From: Schaalia sp. ZJ405
GTDB lineage: Bacteria > Actinomycetota > Actinomycetes > Actinomycetales > Actinomycetaceae
DNA: 64,000 bases
Reading direction: 5' to 3'
Assembly (NCBI RefSeq): GCF_011038885.2
Contig: NZ_CP064952.1
Coordinates: 496,001-560,000, forward strand
Program-made: the position numbers and the translations under genes
Notes under the pieces: generated by a model
Told to the model about the DNA's origin: nothing
Database searches by the model: none
What the model saw: only the letters and a program-made list of their open reading frames with translations
Shown: piece after piece, positions 57,245 through 64,000 of the stretch
Position numbering within the stretch: position 1 is the stretch's first letter
How the letters are laid out: each line of letters begins with the position of its first letter

Positions 57245-58300
57245 ATGAGCGCGGAAACTCCGACTGCGCACGATCAGCGACCTGTGGCACCCTCGGAAGA
57301 CGATTTTCATCTGACGGCTCCAAGCTATGTTCTCAGCCTTCTCGGGGGGCCAAAGATCTTCTCGGCTGAGGATATTGCCGAACACACCGATATGTCGATT
57401 GAGCAGGTTCGAGACCTGTGCACGGCGATGGGTTTTGCGTATTCGGAGCCATCCGCGAGTGTTTTTACCCAGCGGGATCTCGACGTGTTCCAGGAATGGA
57501 CAGCATTTGTTCAGTCCGGGGCAATTGATGAAGCGACCTCGCGATCACTCATTCGAGCGAACTCACACCACGCAGATCGGCTGAGTCTGTGGCAGGTTGA
57601 AGCACTTGTCGAGGACGCTGTTCGCCGGCTGGACCTCGATGACACGACGGCGCGACTCTACGTGCTTGATCATATGCGTGACAGTATCGCCGTGTTCCAA
57701 AAAATGTTCATCCATTCGTGGCAACGCCAGATGGAAGACCTCCTGTCGCGGCTTGATCGTGAAGTGTCGCAACGCGGTCACGAGAATGCGAAGGCACGTT
57801 TCCCACTTAATCGGTCTCTCGGCTTCGTTGACATGGTGTCGTACACATCCTCGTCCACAATCCTTGGTGATGCGCTCGTGGGGCTGATTGAAAAGTTCGA
57901 GGATGCGTGCAGGACCGCGGTCACGGAGGCGGGTGGTCGCGTTGTCAAGATGATTGGTGATGCCGTCCTCTTCATTGCCGATGATCTCCCCACGGGACTG
58001 CGCGTTGTGACGTCCCTGATCGAGCGGCTCAATGCGGATGATGAAATCCTGCCTGTGCGTGCGTCTTTTGTTCGGGGCGACGTCTTCTCCCGTTCCGGTG
58101 ATGTCTTCGGCCCCACGGTTAACCTGGCATCGCGTTTGGTGGACATTGCTCCGGTCGGCCAGATCTTGACAGATCCAACAACCGCAACGGCAGTGGCGGC
58201 AGGCAAGGGCGGTGAGGGGTATGCGCTTGAGGAGTTCCCAGTTGCGGAACTTCGTGGTTTTGGAGCGGTTTCACCGTATCTTTTAGCGCGCATCGACTGA
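57245..58300 (+). CDS. Class III adenylate/guanylate cyclase
   Basis: A 351-aa cytoplasmic cyclase. The N-terminal half (about 20-185) resembles the actinobacterial regulatory domain found before cyclase domains (AEDIAEHTDMSIEQVRDLCTAMG, a MerR-like helix pattern). The catalytic domain (about 190-345) has the first metal aspartate in GFVDMVSYT, the second in KMIGDAVLF, and FGPTVNLASRL as transition-state region. It should make cAMP from ATP. ATG 57245 is chosen because AAAGGG lies five bases upstream; a GTG two codons earlier is also possible. Co-orientation with the following two-component genes suggests related signalling, but a 135-bp gap separates them. Confidence 0.9.
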   Translation: MSAETPTAHDQRPVAPSEDDFHLTAPSYVLSLLGGPKIFSAEDIAEHTDMSIEQVRDLCTAMGFAYSEPSASVFTQRDLDVFQEWTAFVQSGAIDEATSRSLIRANSHHADRLSLWQVEALVEDAVRRLDLDDTTARLYVLDHMRDSIAVFQKMFIHSWQRQMEDLLSRLDREVSQRGHENAKARFPLNRSLGFVDMVSYTSSSTILGDALVGLIEKFEDACRTAVTEAGGRVVKMIGDAVLFIADDLPTGLRVVTSLIERLNADDEILPVRASFVRGDVFSRSGDVFGPTVNLASRLVDIAPVGQILTDPTTATAVAAGKGGEGYALEEFPVAELRGFGAVSPYLLARID

Positions 58301-58435
58301 TTTGGCTGCGCGGCGTGCCGTGGGAAGCGTGCGAATTATCGCGGAAAAGTGCGCCTGTGGCTAGGTCTGTGAAGAAGATGTCCAAAATAGTCAAGAAAGG
58401 TGAAAGAAAGCGTTGGGAAACGCTAAGATTGTTGT

Positions 58436-59116
58436 GTGACTACAGTACTTCTTGTCGAAGATGACCCGGCAATCTCGGAACCTCTGGCTCGCGCGCTCGG
58501 GCGTGAGGGCTACGAAGTGCGCGCTCACGGCACTGGTCGTGGCGCTCTTGGAGAGCTTGAAGGTGCAGATCTGGTCGTTCTGGATCTGGGGCTTCCCGAC
58601 ATTGACGGGCTTGATGTTGCGCGCGAAATCCGCTCGGATGGGAACCCCGTTCCCATCCTCATCCTGACGGCACGAACGGATGAAGTGGATATGGTTGTCG
58701 GCCTCGATGCCGGCGCAGATGACTATGTGACGAAACCGTTCCGCCTGGCGGAGCTTCTTGCGCGCGTTCGTGCGCTGCTGCGTCGTCACGGTCCGGAAGT
58801 GTCCGACACTGATCTTGTTGCCCAGGATGTTCGCGTGGACGTTGCCGCTCACCGTGCATTCTCGGGAGATAAGGAACTCCAGCTCACCGCGAAAGAATTC
58901 GATCTGCTGCGAGTCCTTATCCGAGACGCAGGAAATGTTGTCGGTCGTGAAACGATCATGCGTGAGGTCTGGGGTTCGGATCCAACAGGATCAACAAAGA
59001 CCCTGGACATGCACGTCTCGTGGCTGCGCCGCAAACTTGGTGACGACGCAACCAGCCCGCACTACATCACCACGGTGCGCGGCATGGGGTTCCGTTTCGA
59101 GAATCCGGGCCGCTAA
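58436..59116 (+). CDS. OmpR/PhoB-family response regulator
   Basis: A 226-aa response regulator. The receiver domain has the acidic pocket EDD, the phosphoacceptor Asp in VVLDLGLPD, the Thr in ILTAR and Lys in YVTKPF. The C-terminal winged helix spans about 130-225, with TLDMHVSWLRRKLGDD and TTVRGMGFRFE. The start is a GTG with a weak ribosome binding site. It probably pairs with the histidine kinase 178 bp downstream. It resembles PrrA/TcrA-type actinobacterial regulators; target genes are not evident. Confidence 0.93.
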   Translation: MTTVLLVEDDPAISEPLARALGREGYEVRAHGTGRGALGELEGADLVVLDLGLPDIDGLDVAREIRSDGNPVPILILTARTDEVDMVVGLDAGADDYVTKPFRLAELLARVRALLRRHGPEVSDTDLVAQDVRVDVAAHRAFSGDKELQLTAKEFDLLRVLIRDAGNVVGRETIMREVWGSDPTGSTKTLDMHVSWLRRKLGDDATSPHYITTVRGMGFRFENPGR

Positions 59117-59294
59117 GTACCCTTCACGTGCAGGCGCGAAGCACGGAGCTCTCCTCGGAGGAATTAACGAGGACGATGCGGATCATGCGACGCGCCTGCA
59201 CTGGGTGAGCGAGACTGATCGCATGGAGGCGACCGTCTCGTCATTGGCGCGACCGAAGTGTCGGCGGTGAGCCAGTTAAGGCTGGAGGGAATGC

Positions 59295-60620
59295 ATGCGT
59301 AAACGTGCTGTGCGAATCATTCTCGTCGCGGTGTCAGTTGTTGCTCTTCTCATGGGGATCCCTGGAGCGGTGACGTCATCGCTGATGCTGTGGGGGCAGG
59401 CCGAGCAAAATCTTGAGGCTCGGGCGATGGAGATCGTTCGGTCGCTGGATCGGGCGAACCAGGATGGAACGGTGGTGACGTCGGCCCTCGCTGACGCGTG
59501 GTCATCAGCGAGGCAGGATGGTGCCGCGACGGTATATGCGCACCTCAAAGCTCCCGACGGCGGTGTCATCATCGTTGGTGAAAAGCCTTCGTTTCCCACG
59601 CTCTCCACCTTGGTGACATCCGCGACCGGTTCCTCGGTTCGGCTTGAAATTTCAGCCATCCCGACGATTCAGAAAATCGTCATCGTGTGCATCATGTTCG
59701 CCGCCGGAATGGTTACGTGCCTGCTCGTTGGTCGTCTATTGGCATCCCGCCTGTCGCGTCACCTATCGGCCCCGCTGATCTACCTTGCTGCACAGGCCGA
59801 GCAGATCGGCTCAGGTCAGGTTCGTGCCCGAGTTAAGCCGTCCGGAATCGAAGAAATTGATCTGGTGTCGGAGGAACTGGCACGCACGGGTGAACGCATG
59901 GCAGGGCGCCTCGCCGCAGAGCGTCAGTTCGCAGCGGATGCATCGCACCAGCTCAGGACTCCGCTGACGGCACTGTCGATGCGCCTGGAAGAAATCGAGA
60001 TGATTTCCACGGAAGACGCGGTCCAAGACGAGGTTCGCAGCTGCCTCGAACAGGTTGAACGTATGACAACAGTGGTTGCTGAACTCCTCGATACAAGCAC
60101 GAGAGCCAGCGGCCTAACAGAAGCCATCCATATTCTCGAGGTATTCAATACGCAGCGCGAAGAATGGGAAGAAGTCTTTGAACGAGCAGGGCGCCAACTG
60201 GTGTTCTTAGATGAGGCAGAGCTGCCCGTCCTCGCTGATTCTGGAAAGCTCGGGCAGGTCCTCGCAACACTCATTGAAAACTCCTTGCACTACGGAGATG
60301 GGATCACCCGTGTTCATGCGCGTCGTTCAGCGAATAAACGCGGCGTCATCATTGAGGTCAGTGATGAGGGTGAGGGCATCGACGACGACCTCGCACCAGA
60401 TATTTTCATCAAAGGCGTTTCGGGCCACGGGTCAACGGGTATCGGCCTTGCCCTTGCCAAGGACCTCACCGGTGCGATGGGTGGGCGCCTTGACCTCACG
60501 CAGAATCAACCCCCCATTTTCACCGTGTCACTCGCAGCGATCCCCGCATCTCTTGACCCCGATCGTGTGATGCCGCAGGGGCCGGTTGTGTCAATGGGAC
60601 GGCGCTCCCGTCGTTTTTAA
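59295..60620 (+). CDS. Sensor histidine kinase
   Basis: A 441-aa membrane kinase. Two transmembrane segments (about residues 7-32 and 122-145) flank a short extracytoplasmic sensor region. A HAMP domain (about 146-200) and an H-box ADASHQLRTPLTAL with the phosphoacceptor histidine follow, then N-box LIENSLHYGDG, G1 DEGEGID and G2 GSTGIGLALAK. It phosphorylates the upstream response regulator in response to an envelope signal. GGCTGGAGGG precedes the ATG. Confidence 0.93.
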   Translation: MRKRAVRIILVAVSVVALLMGIPGAVTSSLMLWGQAEQNLEARAMEIVRSLDRANQDGTVVTSALADAWSSARQDGAATVYAHLKAPDGGVIIVGEKPSFPTLSTLVTSATGSSVRLEISAIPTIQKIVIVCIMFAAGMVTCLLVGRLLASRLSRHLSAPLIYLAAQAEQIGSGQVRARVKPSGIEEIDLVSEELARTGERMAGRLAAERQFAADASHQLRTPLTALSMRLEEIEMISTEDAVQDEVRSCLEQVERMTTVVAELLDTSTRASGLTEAIHILEVFNTQREEWEEVFERAGRQLVFLDEAELPVLADSGKLGQVLATLIENSLHYGDGITRVHARRSANKRGVIIEVSDEGEGIDDDLAPDIFIKGVSGHGSTGIGLALAKDLTGAMGGRLDLTQNQPPIFTVSLAAIPASLDPDRVMPQGPVVSMGRRSRRF

Positions 60621-60804
60621 GCCGAGACGCGCTTCCTTGCTGCCCCTCAGCGAGGCGCCGTGTGCGCTGAAACGAGCCTCCGCGAGGGCAGATTGGTCAC
60701 CGGAGATTCACTGGCGGCCCCAAGAGAATCGTTGTGGCGCACGGATTGAGGCTCGCAATGCAGTCGATTCGGCGAGGAATGCACGGGCACGCTAGGTTAA
60801 AAGG

Positions 60805-61962
60805 GTGGATCAAAGGAAAACGACTCGACCCGTGGTCGCAGTTATCGGCGGTGGACAGCTGGCCCGGATGATGCAGGAAAGTGCGATTGCTCTCGGCGTC
60901 GATCTGCGCGCCCTTGTTGAATCCCGTGATGGGGCAACGGGACAGGTGACAGTCAACTCCATCGAGGGAACCCCCAGCGACGACGCCCTCGTTGACACTC
61001 TCGTTGACGGTGCCGATGTGCTGACTTTCGAGCACGAACATATCCCTCAGTCGCTCCTGACGCGCCTGGCACCGCACATCCCTATTGAACCCTCCGCCGC
61101 GTCCCTACTTTTCGCCCAGAATAAACTTGCGATGCGTCAGCGACTGACCGAACTTGGCATCCCGTGTCCGCAGTGGGCGCGCGTCACATCGGTGGATGAC
61201 GTTCGTGCCTTCGGTGACCGTGTTGGATGGCCAATCATCGTTAAAACCCCAACCGGAGGCTACGACGGACACGGAGTCCGTGTGGTTGACGATGCCTCGG
61301 ATGTCGCGCAATGGCTGTCGGAACGTTCAGAGTTGCTCGCCGAAGAGAAAGTGCCCTTCACATCTGAAGTTGCCGCTCTGCTCGCCCGTTCCCCTTCCGG
61401 TGAAATCCGATCATGGCCCGTGGCAACCACCGAACAGGTGGACGGTGTCTGCTCGGTCGTCACCGCACCAGCCAGTGGAATGAGCGATCAGGTGGTGAAT
61501 TCCGCCCAGGACATCGGCGAGAGGATCGCACGAGAGCTGGGAGTCACGGGTGTTCTCGCCGTCGAAATGTTCGTCGTCGGCCAAGGGGACAACCAGCACG
61601 TCCTCGTCAATGAATTGGCGATGCGCCCCCACAACACCGGCCACTGGACCATCGACGGAGCCGTGACCAGCCAGTTTGAGCAGCACTTGCGCGCAGTCCT
61701 CGACCTGCCCTTGGGAGACACCGCAGCTTTGCGACCCGGTGCGTCCACGGTCATGGTCAATCTCCTGGGATCATCACTGCCCGATCCTGCCCGCGCACTC
61801 CCCGCCGCCCTCGCTGCCGGGGGGCCACGAGCCCGCATCCATCTGTACGGCAAAGAGGTGCGACCGGGCCGCAAACTCGGTCACGTGACCGTCATTGACG
61901 AGGACGCCGCCGCAGCTCGCGCTGCGGCGCAACGGGCGGTCGCCTGCCTACGCGGAGAATAA
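60805..61962 (+). CDS. purK: 5-(carboxyamino)imidazole ribonucleotide synthase
   Basis: A 385-aa ATP-grasp enzyme of purine synthesis that carboxylates aminoimidazole ribonucleotide using bicarbonate and ATP. VIGGGQLARMMQESA at the N-terminus, KTPTGGYDGHGV in the ATP-grasp fold, and NELAMRPHNTGHWTIDGA at the metal/substrate site are typical. The start is GTG. purE follows after 99 bp, a usual pairing, so the two-step route through N5-CAIR is present. Confidence 0.95.
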   Translation: MDQRKTTRPVVAVIGGGQLARMMQESAIALGVDLRALVESRDGATGQVTVNSIEGTPSDDALVDTLVDGADVLTFEHEHIPQSLLTRLAPHIPIEPSAASLLFAQNKLAMRQRLTELGIPCPQWARVTSVDDVRAFGDRVGWPIIVKTPTGGYDGHGVRVVDDASDVAQWLSERSELLAEEKVPFTSEVAALLARSPSGEIRSWPVATTEQVDGVCSVVTAPASGMSDQVVNSAQDIGERIARELGVTGVLAVEMFVVGQGDNQHVLVNELAMRPHNTGHWTIDGAVTSQFEQHLRAVLDLPLGDTAALRPGASTVMVNLLGSSLPDPARALPAALAAGGPRARIHLYGKEVRPGRKLGHVTVIDEDAAAARAAAQRAVACLRGE

Positions 61963-62061
61963 GGCCTAAAAACGGCTGAGGCAATGGCGTTTTGGGCGAT
62001 CGCTGATCTGCGAGAATACACTGGGAGAGGGCGTCGTCCTCGACAATGACAGGGAGCAATC

Positions 62062-62613
62062 ATGGAGCCTCAACTTGACGTGCAACTGACCGCCACGGGT
62101 CAGACCCCGCTGGTCGGAGTTGTCATGGGATCGGACTCGGACTGGCCGACGATGGAACCAGCGGTTGCGGCGCTCGCGGAATTCGATATCGCGTGCGAGG
62201 TCGGAGTGGTATCGGCGCACCGGATGCCCGAAGACATGGTTGCCTACGGGCGCAGTGCCTCGGGGAGAGGTATTCGCGTAATCATTGCGGGCGCTGGGGG
62301 AGCCGCTCACCTCCCGGGGATGCTTGCAGCGCTCACAGAGCTGCCGGTCATCGGAGTTCCAGTTCCTCTCAAACATCTCGATGGCGTTGATTCTCTCCAC
62401 TCAATTGTTCAGATGCCTGCTGGTGTCCCCGTCGCCACCGTGTCGATCGCGGGGGCACGCAACGCCGGTCTGTTGGCCGCGCGGATCCTCGGTGCTGGTG
62501 AGGGAGAACGCGCTGAGACCCTGCGCTCGAAGATGCGTGTTTTCCAATCCGACTTGCGGGCGGTGGCAATGGACAAGGGAGCCAAGCTCGCCGACCGCGT
62601 TCGAGGAAGCTGA
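62062..62613 (+). CDS. purE: N5-carboxyaminoimidazole ribonucleotide mutase
   Basis: A 183-aa class I PurE that moves the carboxyl group of N5-CAIR to form CAIR. The motifs [33 protein letters not shown] and [13 protein letters not shown] contain the active-site Ser, Asp and His residues. AGGGAGCAATC precedes the ATG. It follows purK in the same direction. Confidence 0.95.
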   Translation: MEPQLDVQLTATGQTPLVGVVMGSDSDWPTMEPAVAALAEFDIACEVGVVSAHRMPEDMVAYGRSASGRGIRVIIAGAGGAAHLPGMLAALTELPVIGVPVPLKHLDGVDSLHSIVQMPAGVPVATVSIAGARNAGLLAARILGAGEGERAETLRSKMRVFQSDLRAVAMDKGAKLADRVRGS

Positions 62614-62950
62614 CAGCGCTGGCGCAGGGCTTCCCCTGGTAGCCGTCATCGTGCGAGCCCGCGCTACGAGGCCTAGGAACCCCTGTAGACGCCACCCCGC
62701 GCGTCTGACCGGCAATGCCGCTTCGCATTGGTGCCCGCGCCCTGCCCTGTGGAAATCCCACGTGCTAGGCACTCACGCCACGCTATTTGAGCACCGCGTA
62801 CTGCGGACGGCAAGCATTGCCGTCGTCACTGCGTAAGACCCGACTTACGACATGGGTGTGTGATCGGGTTAACTTTTGATGTGTTGGTCTGGGGTTTTGG
62901 GTTTTGGGTGGTGGGTTTTTCCGCACTAAGGGGGGGTGGGTTGTAGTGTG
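62614..62950. other. Gap between purE and the IS1634-like element
   Basis: No gene is supported in these 337 bases. The last 100 bases become strongly G/T-rich (GGGTTTTGGGTTTTGGGTGG) and probably belong to the left end of the insertion element. The exact terminal repeat cannot be set without the right end. Confidence 0.5.
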
Positions 62951-64000
62951 ATGTTTGTGAGTCCGTATATCCGTACTGTTACTACCGCTTCGGGTGCTAC
63001 TGCTGTGCAGGTGGTGTTGGAGGAACACGCGGGTAGAAAGACGATGAAGCATATTGGTTCTGCTCATGACGATAGTGAGTTGGCACTGCTTAAAGCTCAG
63101 GCTCAGCGTTTTATTGATGGCGATCAGCTTGTGCTCGATTTAGGTCTGGGTGGAGAGTGGGAAGCTTCAGGTATTGGCTCGAAAGGATCATCCGCTGCCG
63201 GTGAGTTCGCAGAAGGCTGGGGTACTGCTGGAGTGTATTGATACCTGCTACCAGCGACTGGGTTTGGATGTTGTTACTGGAGGTGACCGGGTCTTTGCGG
63301 ATTTGGTGCGTGCTCGTATCATTGCGCCGGGCTCGAAGTTGGACTCGATTGAAACGCTGGCTGAGGTTGGTGTGTCCTGTGTAAGTTATCGCACTATCCA
63401 GCGTCACTTGCCTCACTTTGCTACCGAGGCTTTTCGTGAGGTGTTAAGCCAGGCGTTGGCTTCTCATGCCAGCATTGGTGCGGGTAGTTTCATTTTGTAC
63501 GACGTTACTACACTGTACTTTGAGACTGATACGCCCGATGAGTTGCGTAAGTCAGGGTTTTCTAAAGAACGTCGGGTTGAACCCCAAATCCTTGTTGGTC
63601 TGCTCACCGATGCCACTGGTTTTCCGCTGCATATTGGGGCTTACGAAGGAAATCAAGCTGAAACGCGTACGATGCTGCCGATGATCCGGGCTTTTCAGGC
63701 TGCCTACAACATCGATCAGATCACTGTTGTTGCTGACGCGGGAATGTTTTCGGCTGAGAATAAAACTGCACTCGTTGAGGCTGGGTTGGACTACATACTC
63801 TCAACGAAGGTCTCCCGCATGCCTGAGGTTATTGCACAGTGGAAACGTGATCACCCCGGTACCGACTATCCCCACGGGCAAATATGGTCACAGTCTTGCT
63901 ATATTGACGGGCGTCAAGCCCTATCAGGTAAGCCGAACTCCATTATCCACTTTCACTACTCCTACGACCGGGCCCGGCGAACGTTGCGCGGTATCGATGA
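62951..64000 (+). mobile_element. IS1634-family transposase gene, frame-broken and cut by window edge
   Basis: The start MFVSPYIRTVTTASGATAVQ and RKTMKHIGSAHDDSEL are typical of IS1634-type transposases. The first frame stops at 63241. From about 63144 the frame one base ahead is open to the window end and continues the protein (LLECIDTCYQRLGLDVV, then the catalytic-region aspartates in ILYDVTTLYFETD and VVADAGMFS). The switch lies between 63144 and 63241, and no obvious slippery run is present, so the gene is probably inactive or contains a sequencing error. The 3' part lies beyond the window. None of the dispersed ACGAGGACGA motifs occur in it. Confidence 0.82.

Larger units (their letters stand above)
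10314..62042. repeat. Dispersed octamer CGAGGACG (extended ACGAGGACGA)
   Basis: About 53 exact copies by eye, 28 on the plus strand and 25 on the minus strand; about 18 match the decamer ACGAGGACGA. Plus-strand examples are 12699, 19819, 21899, 40725, 45844, 50001, 51289, 51948, 59168 and 61899. Minus-strand examples are 15104, 17290, 19267, 28740, 30079, 34034, 45826, 48475, 52537, 53390 and 61599. Intergenic copies are at 15296, 28740, 31833, 35247, 37270, 45826, 45844, 49032, 51289, 53390, 59168 and 62035. The best-conserved copies extend to ATTGACGAGGACGA. There are none at 1-10313, 45852-47340 or 62043-64000. Confidence 0.9.

Noticed and set aside
10314..62042. Reading the CGAGGACG repeats as a CRISPR or a palindromic REP family
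   Set aside because: The copies are single, about 1 kb apart, in both orientations and mostly within genes, with no spacer array and no long conserved stem.
63466..63684. 72-codon plus-strand frame in the right-end element
   Set aside because: It is out of frame with the transposase, whose catalytic motifs occupy the same bases.

Overview
The window looks like chromosome from a high-GC actinobacterium, most likely an Actinomyces/Schaalia-type member of the Actinomycetaceae. This is inferred from gene order and families: tatD-rpfB-rsmA-ispE-ABC-F, tRNA-Gln-glmU-prs-rplY, typA-fdxA-dapC, a DUF3117 protein, G5/DUF348 resuscitation factors, an LAXTG-type wall-anchored fucosidase and many GTG starts. 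No ribosomal RNA or replication origin is present, so the genus is not proven.

Layout. Positions 1-9956 are a visibly more A+T-rich carbohydrate island: an SGNH esterase and a GPH-family sugar symporter on the minus strand, then an AraC regulator, two GH3 glycosidases and a frameshifted sialate O-acetylesterase on the plus strand. It abuts a 104-bp remnant of an ABC-transporter 3' end (9994-10097), which nearly duplicates the end of the intact ABC gene that follows (10210-13704). From 13758 to 22214 runs a housekeeping block: a DJ-1-like protein, TatD nuclease, two Rpf-like wall hydrolases, RsmA, IspE and an ABC-F ATPase. A 1591-aa secreted, wall-anchored GH95 fucosidase follows. Then come MarR and TetR regulators, tRNA-Gln, an unusually short GlmU, Prs, ribosomal protein L25, a BMP-type lipoprotein, a LOG-type protein and DUF3117. 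A minus-strand block (34593-39167) holds an NAD(P)-binding protein, an O-methyltransferase, an Mrp ATPase, a DUF1003 protein and an MgtE_N/CBS protein. After a general-stress-type protein, PepP, a PHP phosphoesterase and MarC comes glycogen phosphorylase, then a complete IS3-family element (45855-47329). The remainder is an acyltransferase, a mutarotase, TypA, ferredoxin, DapC, citrate synthase, DapD, Maf, a class III cyclase, a two-component system, PurK and PurE. The window ends inside an IS1634-like transposase gene whose reading frame is broken.

The most striking signal is not a gene. The octamer CGAGGACG, often extended to ACGAGGACGA and sometimes to ATTGACGAGGACGA, occurs about 53 times by eye between 10314 and 62042. 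It is split almost evenly between strands, occurs in genes and between genes, and once forms a perfect inverted pair in a probable terminator. Base composition predicts about three copies. It is absent from the carbohydrate island and from both insertion elements. This is the pattern of a DNA uptake sequence as known in Neisseriaceae and Pasteurellaceae. I propose it as a candidate uptake (or other genome-wide recognition) sequence in this actinobacterium; the enrichment is seen directly, the function is inferred.
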